Shown here in pieces: positions 44,496 through 53,517 of a stretch of DNA of 64,000 bases. Positions within the stretch are counted from its first letter, which is position 1. Each line of letters opens with the position of its first letter. Both the position numbers and the translations under genes were made by a program. This stretch comes from Vibrio cyclitrophicus (GTDB taxonomy: Bacteria > Pseudomonadota > Gammaproteobacteria > Enterobacterales > Vibrionaceae): the NCBI GenBank assembly GCA_023206055.1, contig CP065366.1, forward strand, positions 186,001-250,000, written 5' to 3'. Under the pieces are notes generated by a model. The model was not told the origin of the DNA. It made no database searches and saw only the letters and a list, made by a program, of their open reading frames with translations.

Positions 44496-45080
44496 TTAGT
44501 AGTAAGAATGCTCACCGCGATCGTGCTCAGTTGCATCACGAACTGCAGTCAATTCACCTTCGAATTGTTGAAGAAGTTCTTTCTCGATGCCTTCTTTAAG
44601 CGTTACATCAACCATAGAACAACCGTTACAACCGCCGCCGAATGCAACGATAGCCGCACCTTCTTCAGTGATCTCTACTAGGCTAACGTGACCGCCGTGG
44701 CCAGCAAGCTGTGGGTTCACTTGTGTTTGGATTGCATACTCAACACGCTCAATCAGAGTTGCGTCGTCTGATACTTTACGCATCTTTGCGTTTGGTGCTT
44801 TAAGTGTAAGTTGAGAGCCCATTTTGTCTGTAACGAAGTCAATTTCAGCTTCATCTAGGAATGGTAGGCTTAGCTCATCTACGTACGCAGAGAAAGCTTC
44901 AAAAGAAAGCTTTGTGTCAGATGCTTCGATAGCATCTGTAGGGCAGTAAGAAACACCACACTCAGCGTTTTGCGTACCTGGGTTTACCACGAACACACGA
45001 ATGTTTGTACCTTCAGGCTGCTGTGACAGCAGATTGGCAAAATGAGTTTGAGCGGTTTCTGTAATAGTAATATTTGACAC
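44496..45080 (-). CDS. nfuA: Fe-S cluster carrier protein NfuA
   Basis: Carries a [4Fe-4S] cluster to target enzymes, mainly under iron or oxidative stress. The N-terminal degenerate A-type domain (about 1-100) is followed by the Nfu domain with CNGC (GGGCNGCSMVDVTLKEG) holding the cluster. The C terminus RGEHSYY matches E. coli. I place the start at a GTG at 45080, where the protein lines up with homologs (194 residues); the frame extends 13 codons further. Confidence 0.96.
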   Translation of the reverse strand: MSNITITETAQTHFANLLSQQPEGTNIRVFVVNPGTQNAECGVSYCPTDAIEASDTKLSFEAFSAYVDELSLPFLDEAEIDFVTDKMGSQLTLKAPNAKMRKVSDDATLIERVEYAIQTQVNPQLAGHGGHVSLVEITEEGAAIVAFGGGCNGCSMVDVTLKEGIEKELLQQFEGELTAVRDATEHDRGEHSYY

Positions 45081-45189
45081 GACGAATACCTGAGTAGATT
45101 TGTAGGTTATTAGCGCCATTCTACTCCTGTCAGATTTGTAATTCAGCCCTTTTTTGTTGGATTGCTGTACAAGTAGTGATTCACACTAT

Positions 45190-45903
45190 TTATCCAGAGG
45201 GCTCAGGAGTGCGGCAGATACAGTAAATATCAATCCTTTTCACGCCCACTTCAAGTAGTAATTGGCATAATTGATACACTGTACTGCCTGTGGTTACAAC
45301 ATCATCAATTATTGCAATGTGAGGATAATCAGTCGCTTCAAAGTCGCGGTGAAGAAGCGTGAACGCTCCGCTCAGGTTACGCAACCTTATAGATTTGGTT
45401 AACTCTTGTTGAGAAAGCGTGGCGCGATTTCGCCGAAACAATACATCACTTTTCACCCCTAATTCTTGAGCGGTATAGTTCGCCAATAACTGGCTTTGGT
45501 TAAAGCTGCGTTGAATGTATCGTGTCCAATGTAAAGGAACACTGGTAATCAGCGGGGCTGAATGGTCAATGCGTGAGGCTAGTAACTTCGACAGATCGCG
45601 AGCAAACCAAAACTTATTGGAATACTTCATCTGCTGAATATAGCGCGCGGTTGGGAAGGTGTAATCGCCCACACAATAGAGACGATGCCAAGGCGGAGGT
45701 TTAGATAGGCACTGACCACATTGCTCGACAGCGGTCAGTGTTTTTAAGCCACACCGCTGGCAGCGCGGCACTGGCTCGAAGAGATTAAGACAATCATTAC
45801 ACCATCGCGGATGAGCATCATGGGGGGATTTATCCAATTTACATAGGTGGCATTGAGGTGTGACCAGCCGTGGTGTGTGTTTTTGTAGCCAATCAGATAA
45901 CAT
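45190..45903 (-). CDS. ComF/GntX-family phosphoribosyltransferase-like protein
   Basis: Related to ComFC, needed for DNA uptake in naturally competent bacteria, and to E. coli GntX. An N-terminal zinc-ribbon-like region has four Cys pairs (CHLC, CNDC, CQRC, CGQC). A phosphoribosyltransferase domain follows with the PRPP-binding motif IIDDVVTTGST. Length 237. It is divergent from bioH and near nfuA, the same grouping as E. coli bioH-gntX-nfuA. A role in transformation is possible in a vibrio but not shown. Confidence 0.92.
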   Translation of the reverse strand: MLSDWLQKHTPRLVTPQCHLCKLDKSPHDAHPRWCNDCLNLFEPVPRCQRCGLKTLTAVEQCGQCLSKPPPWHRLYCVGDYTFPTARYIQQMKYSNKFWFARDLSKLLASRIDHSAPLITSVPLHWTRYIQRSFNQSQLLANYTAQELGVKSDVLFRRNRATLSQQELTKSIRLRNLSGAFTLLHRDFEATDYPHIAIIDDVVTTGSTVYQLCQLLLEVGVKRIDIYCICRTPEPSG

Positions 45904-45996
45904 AGCTCGCAGTGCTTTTGGGTTATGGTGTTCTTTTTACTCACCATACTGAAACGTACCCTTGATGGTGGATGAAATAAGTAGGGAATATTGAGA

Positions 45997-46773
45997 ATGA
46001 GTGACGCGTTATATTGGCATGTTTCAGGACAAGGACCCGATTTGGTACTGGTCCACGGCTGGGGAATGAACGGTGCGGTATGGCAACAAACCGTGAATGC
46101 GCTAGAAGCTGATTTTCGAGTACATGTTGTGGATTTACCGGGGTATGGGCACAGCGCGCATTGCCACGCTCAAGATCTTGAAGAGATTGCTCAACAACTG
46201 ATTGTCGACGCTCCTAAGCAGGCGATTTGGGTTGGTTGGTCTCTGGGTGGCTTGGTCGCGACACATATGGCTCTGCATCACTCAGACTACGTGAGCAAAC
46301 TGGTAACTGTCGCTAGCTCACCTAAATTCGCTGCGGCAAAAGAACCCGTATTATGGCGAGGCATTCAGCCAAATGTATTAACCGCATTCACCGAACAGCT
46401 GGTTGAAGATTTTCAGACCACTATCGAACGCTTTATGGCGCTGCAAGCCATGGGCAGTCCTTCTGCAAGGCAAGATGTCAAACAGCTCAAGCAAGCGGTG
46501 CTTTCACGCCCGTTGCCGAATCCTGATTCTTTATTGGCAGGCTTAAAGATGCTGTCTGATGTCGATCTACGTGAACAGTTACCTCAAATTTCAGTACCGA
46601 TGCTGCGCTTGTATGGTCGACTGGATGGTTTGGTGCCAATAAAAGTCGCCAAAGATTTGGGTACCGCACTGCCTCATACCGAGCAATATATCTTTACTCA
46701 GTCTTCGCATGCGCCATTTATGACCGAAGCGGATGCCTTCTGCAGTGAACTGATTAGCTTCGCACAAAAATAA
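45997..46773 (+). CDS. bioH: Pimeloyl-ACP methyl ester carboxylesterase BioH
   Basis: Releases pimeloyl-ACP from its methyl ester to complete the pimelate step of biotin synthesis. Alpha/beta hydrolase with nucleophile Ser 82 (GWSLGG), Asp in RLDGLVP and His in SSHAPF near the end. HGWGMNG forms the oxyanion region. I use the ATG at 45997 (258 residues) rather than an in-frame TTG two codons earlier. Confidence 0.94.
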   Translation: MSDALYWHVSGQGPDLVLVHGWGMNGAVWQQTVNALEADFRVHVVDLPGYGHSAHCHAQDLEEIAQQLIVDAPKQAIWVGWSLGGLVATHMALHHSDYVSKLVTVASSPKFAAAKEPVLWRGIQPNVLTAFTEQLVEDFQTTIERFMALQAMGSPSARQDVKQLKQAVLSRPLPNPDSLLAGLKMLSDVDLREQLPQISVPMLRLYGRLDGLVPIKVAKDLGTALPHTEQYIFTQSSHAPFMTEADAFCSELISFAQK

Positions 46774-46947
46774 TCGCTAAATTTATATCCGGCTTGGTCG
46801 ATATATAATCTAACCAACGTGTTGCATGATACTCAGACCTAACTCTCTCCAGAGCTGATTGCGGTAAGTTGGGCTATGCCTGTTGTGCGTTCTCGGTACA
46901 GCAGTGTTATGGCAATAGCGATGGGCGATTCTTGAGGAGAGTTCGCG

Positions 46948-47421
46948 ATGATTGTGTCACCTGCAACTGCAGTAAGTGTGCCACTGATCGCCCCATCCGT
47001 TAATGTGCAAACAGAGCAAGTTGCGCGTGATAATAGAGTTCGAGAGCCTGTCGCTCCCGCAGTAGCATTGGCTAAAACCAATGCAGAACGAAAGGTAAAA
47101 CCGGACGATAAACGAAGGCAGCAGTCGGCTTGGGATCCTTCAGACCATCCTGGTTATGAAATGGAGAACGAGCCAGAAGCCAATTCGATTAGCCATGAAG
47201 AGCCTCAAGATCCTTTTGATAGGTTATTCAGCTTGTTGGCACTGAAGACATACAGTGCCGACCAAGGAAAAGGCTATACCATGCGTTTCCGCCTGCCAAA
47301 GCATGTTTTAGATGCGGCGATCCGGGAGGGACAGATGGAGAAACGACGTAAGGTCATAAAATACCATTATGGTCATGCTGTTGCGCCTCATGCTCCATCA
47401 GAAATGCTGATTGTGTTGTAA
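46948..47421 (+). CDS. Conserved small hypothetical protein
   Basis: I do not recognise a family. The 157-residue product has no signal peptide or membrane helix. Residues 1-50 are rich in Val, Pro and Ala. The middle is charged and probably disordered. The C-terminal 60 residues look folded (FDRLFSLLALKTYSADQGKGY, then basic KRRKVIKYHYGHAVAPH). GAGGAG lies 8 nt before the ATG, so translation is likely. It sits between bioH and a bidirectional terminator. Confidence 0.75.
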   Translation: MIVSPATAVSVPLIAPSVNVQTEQVARDNRVREPVAPAVALAKTNAERKVKPDDKRRQQSAWDPSDHPGYEMENEPEANSISHEEPQDPFDRLFSLLALKTYSADQGKGYTMRFRLPKHVLDAAIREGQMEKRRKVIKYHYGHAVAPHAPSEMLIVL

Positions 47422-47487
47422 ATGATCGTGTTGTGATTAGAACACACAGAAGACAACCAAACTTCGGTGTCTCTTTTGAACACATAA

Positions 47488-47528
47488 TAAAAAAACCTGC
47501 ATACCCTAAGGGATGCAGGTTTTCTGTT
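47488..47528. terminator. Bidirectional terminator before tex
   Basis: AACCTGCAT-A-CCC pairs with GGGATGCAGGTT (one bulge), flanked by A and T runs. It serves the small hypothetical gene and probably the 3' end of tex. Confidence 0.88.
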
Positions 47529-47600
47529 TTAGGCGGGTCAGTTCTGGTGAAGATTAAACTGACGTTTTAGCCGTTGCGTCTTTGCCAGCGTTAGAAATTG

Positions 47601-49931
47601 TTATTTCTTCGCTTTAGCAAAGGCAGCAGCGAAAGCACCGCCCATCGCAGCGTTTTGTTGCGGCTCCTCACGACGGCGTTGTCCACCTTGTGAGTTTTGA
47701 TTCGGTCGACTTTGCGTACGAGGCGCGCTTGAACGTTGTGCTCGGTTATCTTGTCCAGGTTCATCTTTCATGCGCATGCTTAGTGCAATACGTTTACGCT
47801 GAACATCCACTTCCATCACTTTCACTTTCACGATATCACCCGCTTTCACCACTTCACGTGGGTCAGCGACAAAGCGATCGGTCAGTGCTGAAATGTGTAC
47901 CAAGCCGTCTTGGTGAACACCAATATCGACGAACGCACCAAAGTTAGCCACGTTCGACACTACACCTTCTAAGATCATGCCAGGTTCTAAGTCAGACATA
48001 CTATTTACGCCATCGGCGAACGTTGCTGTCTTGAATTCAGGACGAGGATCTCGCCCCGGTTTATCCAGCTCTTTGATGATGTCGGTTACTGTCGGTACAC
48101 CGAAGTTCTCATTGGTGTAATCAACCGCATGTAAACCACGTAAGAAGTCTGTATTGCCTACCAGAGACTTGATGTCTTTCTGGTTTTTCTCTGCGATGGT
48201 TTTTACCAATGGGTAAGCTTCTGGGTGAACCGATGATGCGTCTAGCGGGTTCTTACCATCCATGATACGCAGGAAGCCAGCACACTGTTCAAAGGCTTTT
48301 GGCCCTAAACGAGCGACTTTCTTCAAGGTAGTACGGGCTTCAAAGCGACCGTTTTCATCACGGAAATCCACGATGTTTTGAGCGATGGTGCTAGAAAGAC
48401 CAGCTACGCGGGTTAGAAGCGCAGCAGAAGCGGTATTCACATCAACACCAACCGCGTTTACACAGTCTTCGACAATCGCATCTAGGCGCTTAGCGAGCAT
48501 AGTTTGGCTAACGTCGTGTTGGTATTGGCCCACACCGATCGATTTAGGGTCTATCTTCACTAGTTCTGCCAGTGGATCTTGCAGACGACGCGCAATAGAC
48601 ACCGCACCACGAATCGAGACATCCATATTCGGGAATTCTTTTGCCGCTAGCTCAGAAGCAGAATAAACCGATGCGCCCGCTTCGCTAACAATGATTTTCT
48701 GTGCTGTTAGGTTGCCACGCTTAATCACATCAGCAACAAAGCTGTCGGTTTCGCGTGAAGCCGTACCATTACCAATCGCAATCAAATCAACATTGAACTG
48801 GCGAACCATCTGCTCAACCACGTGTGCAGATTTGTCGTATTGCTTTTGAGGTGGGTGAGGGTAAATGGTCTCTGTTGCCAGAACCTTACCCGTAGAATCC
48901 ACCACAGCGATTTTCGAACCGGTACGTAAACCCGGATCCAAGCCCAAGGTTGCACGAGGACCAGCAGGTGCTGCCATCAACAAGTCTTTAAGGTTGGTTG
49001 CGAACACTTCAATCGCTTCGATTTCACCGCGTTCTTTCATCGCGCCCATAAGCTCAGTTTCCATGTGCATAGAAACCTTGATGCGCCATGCCCAGCTAAT
49101 CACTTGCTTACGCCATGCATCTGCAGGTGCGCTGCTCAGGGTTATACCGTAGTGATCAGAGATGATGTTTTCGCAGTAAGAACCACGGACACCTTCTTCT
49201 TGTTCAGGGTCAGCATTCATCGCCAGCGTTAGGAAGCCTTCATTGCGGCCTCGTAGCATTGCAAGTGCGCGGTGAGAAGGTACTTTATTGAGTGTTTCGT
49301 TGTGTTCGAAATAGTCTTTGAACTTCTCGCCAGCTTGCTCTTTGCCTGCCACGACACGCGAAACGAGCTCAGAGTTACGTGTTAGATGTTGGCGAATCTT
49401 TTCAAGTAGGTTTGCGTCTTCTGCAATACGCTCCATCACGATCGCACGAGCACCATCTAGCGCGGCTTTAGTATCAGCAATGCCTTTATCGCTGCTGATG
49501 AAGTTAGCGGCTTCGGTTTCAGGATCGTGCTGTGGTTCATTCCAAAGTGTATCGGCAAGTGGCTCTAATCCTGCTTCGATTGCGATCTGACCTTTGGTAC
49601 GACGCTTTGGTTTGTATGGCAGGTATAAATCTTCAAGGCGCGTCTTGCTGTCGGCTTGAGTGATGTCACGCTCCAGTTCTGGCGTGAGCTTGCCTTGGTC
49701 TTGAATCGACTTCAGGATCGTTTGGCGACGATCGTCGAGCTCGCGAAGGTATGAAAGGCGACTATCAAGGTTACGTAGTTGGGTATCGTCTAAGCCACCC
49801 GTGACTTCTTTACGGTAGCGGGCAATAAAGGGAACGGTGTTACCGTCGTCAATTAGGTTTACTGCGGCGGTGACTTGCTCTGAACGAACATTCAGTTCTT
49901 CAGCAATCAGTCGACAGATAGCTTGGCTCAT
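47601..49931 (-). CDS. tex: Transcription accessory protein Tex (YhgF)
   Basis: RNA-binding protein of the Spt6-related Tex family, involved in transcription and tolerance of toxic transcripts. An N-terminal helical HTH region (IARYRKEVTGGLDDTQLR) is followed by a YqgF/RNase H-like domain (LGLDPGLRTGSKIAVVD) and tandem helix-hairpin-helix. The S1 domain (about 650-720, GMILEGVVSNVANFGAFVDIG) comes next. The tail is Gln/Arg-rich and ends in an Ala/Lys stretch. Length 776. Next to greB and ompR, as in E. coli. Confidence 0.97.
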   Translation of the reverse strand: MSQAICRLIAEELNVRSEQVTAAVNLIDDGNTVPFIARYRKEVTGGLDDTQLRNLDSRLSYLRELDDRRQTILKSIQDQGKLTPELERDITQADSKTRLEDLYLPYKPKRRTKGQIAIEAGLEPLADTLWNEPQHDPETEAANFISSDKGIADTKAALDGARAIVMERIAEDANLLEKIRQHLTRNSELVSRVVAGKEQAGEKFKDYFEHNETLNKVPSHRALAMLRGRNEGFLTLAMNADPEQEEGVRGSYCENIISDHYGITLSSAPADAWRKQVISWAWRIKVSMHMETELMGAMKERGEIEAIEVFATNLKDLLMAAPAGPRATLGLDPGLRTGSKIAVVDSTGKVLATETIYPHPPQKQYDKSAHVVEQMVRQFNVDLIAIGNGTASRETDSFVADVIKRGNLTAQKIIVSEAGASVYSASELAAKEFPNMDVSIRGAVSIARRLQDPLAELVKIDPKSIGVGQYQHDVSQTMLAKRLDAIVEDCVNAVGVDVNTASAALLTRVAGLSSTIAQNIVDFRDENGRFEARTTLKKVARLGPKAFEQCAGFLRIMDGKNPLDASSVHPEAYPLVKTIAEKNQKDIKSLVGNTDFLRGLHAVDYTNENFGVPTVTDIIKELDKPGRDPRPEFKTATFADGVNSMSDLEPGMILEGVVSNVANFGAFVDIGVHQDGLVHISALTDRFVADPREVVKAGDIVKVKVMEVDVQRKRIALSMRMKDEPGQDNRAQRSSAPRTQSRPNQNSQGGQRRREEPQQNAAMGGAFAAAFAKAKK

Positions 49932-50049
49932 CCGATGAATCTCTTATTTAATATCATGACAAATACATGGGGGTGAGCGTACGCTTTTTCTAGCTTTGGC
50001 TGTGTAATTATCCTGTCAGAAGTCGAATTTCCGTTTGTGATACCCACTT

Positions 50050-50067
50050 TGTGCGAGATCTCTCACA
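50050..50067 (+). promoter_or_regulatory. VarA/GacA-type upstream activating site of csrB
   Basis: TGTGCGAGATCTCTCACA is an 18-bp near-palindrome that fits the GacA box TGTAAG-N6-CTTACA at 9 of 12 fixed positions. It lies about 175 bp before the csrB 5' end, as seen for csrB in other gammaproteobacteria. Confidence 0.65.
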
Positions 50068-50213
50068 CGTGGTGTGCGACTAAGTCACTTTAAATCGATG
50101 TGATCGTCTTAAAATAAACCTAAGTTATTGATTTTATTTGGTTGTGTGTTTGTGGGCGTATTTCTCACCTGAAATGTTTTTTGGGACTGTCTAGGAAACT
50201 CGCCCAAATACCG

Positions 50214-50219
50214 TAATAT
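50214..50219 (+). promoter_or_regulatory. csrB -10 element
   Basis: TAATAT ends 7 nt before the predicted RNA start at 50227. There is no good -35 box, consistent with activator dependence. Confidence 0.6.
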
Positions 50220-50226
50220 TTAACTT

Positions 50227-50535
50227 GTCGACAGGGAGTTGGCAGGAACAGGAAAAAGCCTAATGGACTAGGTATCTTCAGGATGAAGATTTGATTACTT
50301 AGGATGAGTGGTCAGCAAGGAAGTGATAATCTCTGGATGAGATTCGCCAGTCAGGATGACAGGCTAGAATGGACACCGCTAGGATGGCGATGAACAAAAA
50401 GGAAATTGGTTAAAGGATTTAGCCACTATCAAGGAAAGATGCAGGGAGCACCTTATCTCGAAGAGATAAACAGTAGCCGGATTGCTGCGATAGAGACTTA
50501 ACCCCGTCAGGCGAAAGCCTAGCGGGGTTTTCTTT
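50227..50535 (+). ncRNA. csrB: CsrB small RNA
   Basis: Sequesters CsrA and so relieves its translational control. The 5' end GTCGACAGGGAG is identical to the E. coli csrB start as I remember it. The 3' part (GCAGGGAGCA, then GTAGCCGGATTGCTGCGA) also matches. I count 16 GGA motifs in about 280 nt, many in short hairpin loops such as CTTC-AGGA-TGAAG and GTC-AGGA-TGAC. It ends with a terminator (CCCCGTCAGGC / GCCTAGCGGGG plus T run). It lies between the 5' ends of tex and the 3' end of greB. Confidence 0.95.
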
Positions 50536-50601
50536 TATCTGGCGTTTGTGATTTTAGAGCGTGTGCTTTAGCTTCTGTTGGCAAGCAGGGGGACGGGATG
50601 G

Positions 50602-51081
50602 TTAACTTTCTACGTAGTGAATCGCGTTAATGAACCACTCTTTGTCGCCTTCTGGTGTGGTTACCGTAAACTCATCATCCACTTCTTTCTTGAGCAGAGC
50701 TCTAGCCATTGGTGAGTCGATAGAGATATAGCCTTTAGCATCGCCGTAGATCTCTTCAGGTCCTACAATGCGAAACTTCTTAATTTCCCCATCATCATTC
50801 TCAATCTCGACCCAAGCACCGAAAAATACCTTACCTTCTTGTTGTGGCGAGTAATCCACGATAGTGACATCAGGTAGGAATTTGCGTAGGAAACGCACTC
50901 GGCGATCAATCTGACGAAGTAAACGCTTATTGAACGTGTAATCTGCGTTTTCTGAACGATCTCCAAGGCTTGCAGCCCAAGTGACTATCTTAGTAATTTC
51001 AGGACGCTTCTCGTGCCATAAGTGGTCATGCTCTGCTTTGAGCTTGTTATAACCTTCTCGGGTGATAAGTTTGGTTTTCAT
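50602..51081 (-). CDS. greB: Transcription elongation factor GreB
   Basis: Rescues backtracked RNA polymerase by stimulating transcript cleavage. An N-terminal coiled coil (about 1-75) has the acidic tip region SLGDRSENADY, followed by a C-terminal FKBP-like domain. Length 159 (E. coli 158), and the KTKLITREGYNKL start is typical. Divergent from ompR. Confidence 0.96.
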   Translation of the reverse strand: MKTKLITREGYNKLKAEHDHLWHEKRPEITKIVTWAASLGDRSENADYTFNKRLLRQIDRRVRFLRKFLPDVTIVDYSPQQEGKVFFGAWVEIENDDGEIKKFRIVGPEEIYGDAKGYISIDSPMARALLKKEVDDEFTVTTPEGDKEWFINAIHYVES

Positions 51082-51259
51082 AAATCTGACTTAATGAAAT
51101 GATGATCTAAGATAGAATATATAGAAAGGCAACATACGTTAACAATTATTTAGGCGACTTTTTCTCCAATAATGTTACATTTTTAATGTCTTATACCAAT
51201 ATACAATGTACCAAGAATGCTTAACCTTAGGTTTAAGCTTTAATAGGTGGAACCATTAC

Positions 51260-51979
51260 ATGCAAGAGAACTACAAAATTTTAGTGGTCGATGACGATGC
51301 TCGTTTACGTGCACTGTTAGAACGCTATCTGTCAGAGCAAGGCTTTCAAGTGCGTAGCGTGGCAAACAGTGAGCAGATGGACCGCCTGTTAACCCGTGAA
51401 AATTTTCACTTGATGGTATTGGATTTAATGTTGCCGGGCGAAGACGGTCTGTCGATCTGTCGCCGTCTAAGAAACGCAAACAACTCGCTACCAATCCTGA
51501 TGCTGACCGCAAAGGGTGACGAAGTGGATCGCATTGTGGGTTTGGAAGTGGGTGCTGATGACTACCTGCCAAAACCATTTAACCCGCGTGAACTGCTTGC
51601 TCGTATTAAAGCGGTAATGCGTCGCCAAGTGATTGAAGCACCGGGCGCGCCAAGCACAGAAGAGTCTGTGGTTGAGTTTGGTGAGTTCCGTCTGAACCTA
51701 GGTACGCGTGAAATGTTCCGCGGTGAAGAGCCAATGCCTCTTACCTCGGGTGAATTTGCGGTTCTTAAGTCGCTGGTTACTAACGCTCGTGAGCCAATGT
51801 CTCGCGATAAGCTGATGAACATGGCACGTGGCCGTGAGTATTCAGCAATGGAACGTTCAATCGATGTTCAGATTTCTCGTCTGCGTCGTCTTGTTGAAGA
51901 AGATCCAAGTAAACCTCGCTACATCCAAACGGTGTGGGGCTTGGGTTACGTATTCGTTCCAGATGGCAAAGCTGTGTAA
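51260..51979 (+). CDS. ompR: Osmolarity response regulator OmpR
   Basis: Response regulator of porin and envelope genes. The receiver domain has D11/D12 and phospho-acceptor D55 (VLDLMLPG), and the winged-helix DNA-binding domain is at about 135-235. With the ATG at 51260 the protein has 239 residues, the same as E. coli. The frame extends 18 codons upstream, but those do not resemble OmpR. Separated from envZ by 165 bp, not overlapping as in E. coli. Confidence 0.96.
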   Translation: MQENYKILVVDDDARLRALLERYLSEQGFQVRSVANSEQMDRLLTRENFHLMVLDLMLPGEDGLSICRRLRNANNSLPILMLTAKGDEVDRIVGLEVGADDYLPKPFNPRELLARIKAVMRRQVIEAPGAPSTEESVVEFGEFRLNLGTREMFRGEEPMPLTSGEFAVLKSLVTNAREPMSRDKLMNMARGREYSAMERSIDVQISRLRRLVEEDPSKPRYIQTVWGLGYVFVPDGKAV

Positions 51980-52038
51980 TCTAGCTTTATAAGCTCAAAA
52001 GCGGCTTTATCAATTCTGTGAATCAGAATTCTTTATTT

Positions 52039-52073
52039 ACGGGTCATCTCATTAATATGCGATGGCCCGTTTT
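52039..52073 (+). terminator. Terminator-like hairpin between ompR and envZ
   Basis: ACGGGTCATC pairs with GATGGCCCGT (one G-T pair) around a 12-nt loop, followed by TTTTGTATT. The T run is short, so it may only attenuate transcription into envZ. Confidence 0.6.
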
Positions 52074-52144
52074 GTATTCAGCACAATGGTTTACAGCTAT
52101 AGTTCCCACTATATCCCTTTATCATCCCTCACTTTAGGTCTCCT

Positions 52145-53440
52145 ATGCGCATACGTAGCTCCTTTACTCAGTCGATAGTGCTCTTCTTAACCCTGTTGGT
52201 TGCTAGCCAAGTTTTTTCTTATTACGCCGTGTTCAACTATGCCTTGATGCCAAGTTTGCAGCAGTTCAATAAGATTCTGGCTCACGAGTTAAACCTAGTA
52301 TTGGATCAAGGGAGCGATATCGAAATCGATGCGCCACTGCGCCAGCGTGTGCTTGAGCAGCTTGGGGTGACCGTTCACGCCAAAGACAGCGAAGCATCGG
52401 GTGAGTATTACCATGCGATGGCGATTGACCTAATGAGTGAGGAAATGACCAAAGAGTTAGGCTCTGAAACGGAAGTTCGGCTGATTCTAGGCAAAGAGAG
52501 CTATGTACTGTGGATGGACATCGATCAGCTGCCGAATTCATTGATTCGCATTCCTCTGTCTGAGCTACAAGAAGAGGACTTCGCACCTCTATTTCGTAAT
52601 AGCTTGATCATGGCGATGTTGATTGTTGCTGGTGGTTGGCTGTTTATCCGATTGCAAAATCGTCCGTTGATAGCGTTAGAGACAGCAGCGCAAGGCGTAG
52701 GGCGTGGCGACATTCCACCGCCACTGCCAGTGCAGGGGGCGCAAGAGATTCGCTCGGTGACTCGAGCCTTTAATCAGATGTCGAAAGGCATTCAAGAACT
52801 GGAAGAAGATAGAGCCCTGCTGATGGCGGGTATCAGTCATGACTTACGTACGCCACTCACTCGCATTCGCTTGGCCACTGAAATGATGTCACCCGAAGAC
52901 AGCTATTTAGCGGAAGGGATCATCAGTGATACTGAAGAGTGTAACGAGATCATCAGCCAGTTTATGGACTACCTAAAGCCCGTTGATCGAGAGTCATTCC
53001 AAGCGGTATTTGTCGATGATATTGCCCGTGAAGTGTCCAGTTCAGAGGGTGGCTACGAGATACAAATTGAAACAGACATTCCGGAAGCAATGAAACCTGC
53101 ATTAGGTAACCCGATTGCGATGAAACGTGCCGTGAGTAACTTGGTGGTGAATGCACTGCGTTACGGCAATGGCTGGGTGAAGGTTTCGACGGGGATGACA
53201 GCCGATAATAAATTGGCTTGGGTCACTGTTGAAGACAATGGCCCAGGGATCCCGCAAGACCAAGTAGGTAAATTGTTTGAACCGTTCACGCGTGGTGATA
53301 CCGCTCGTGGTAGTGAAGGTACTGGCTTAGGTTTAGCGATCGTTAAACGCATTGTCAGTCAACATCAAGGTGCGGTAGTCGTGAATAATCGTAGTGAAGG
53401 TGGCTTAAAAGCGCAGATCAGTTTCCCTGTGAAGCCCTAG
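52145..53440 (+). CDS. envZ: Osmosensor histidine kinase EnvZ
   Basis: Inner-membrane kinase/phosphatase partner of OmpR. Two membrane helices (about 9-30 and 155-175) enclose a periplasmic domain of about 120 residues. HAMP follows (about 178-225). HisKA has H232 (GISHDLRTPLTRIRLATEM), and the ATPase domain has DNGPGIPQDQ and GTGLGLAIV. Length 431 (E. coli 450). Confidence 0.95.
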   Translation: MRIRSSFTQSIVLFLTLLVASQVFSYYAVFNYALMPSLQQFNKILAHELNLVLDQGSDIEIDAPLRQRVLEQLGVTVHAKDSEASGEYYHAMAIDLMSEEMTKELGSETEVRLILGKESYVLWMDIDQLPNSLIRIPLSELQEEDFAPLFRNSLIMAMLIVAGGWLFIRLQNRPLIALETAAQGVGRGDIPPPLPVQGAQEIRSVTRAFNQMSKGIQELEEDRALLMAGISHDLRTPLTRIRLATEMMSPEDSYLAEGIISDTEECNEIISQFMDYLKPVDRESFQAVFVDDIAREVSSSEGGYEIQIETDIPEAMKPALGNPIAMKRAVSNLVVNALRYGNGWVKVSTGMTADNKLAWVTVEDNGPGIPQDQVGKLFEPFTRGDTARGSEGTGLGLAIVKRIVSQHQGAVVVNNRSEGGLKAQISFPVKP

Positions 53441-53460
53441 ATCTGAAAGTTTATTAGCAC

Positions 53461-53493
53461 TAAAAAGGCTTCCTTGAAGGGAAGCCTTTTTGT
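53461..53493. terminator. Bidirectional terminator between envZ and recG
   Basis: AAAAAGGCTTCC pairs with GGAAGCCTTTTT around a short loop; it serves both convergent genes. Confidence 0.92.
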
Positions 53494-53517
53494 CTTTTTA
53501 TGCAGTCTCAGCGTTAG

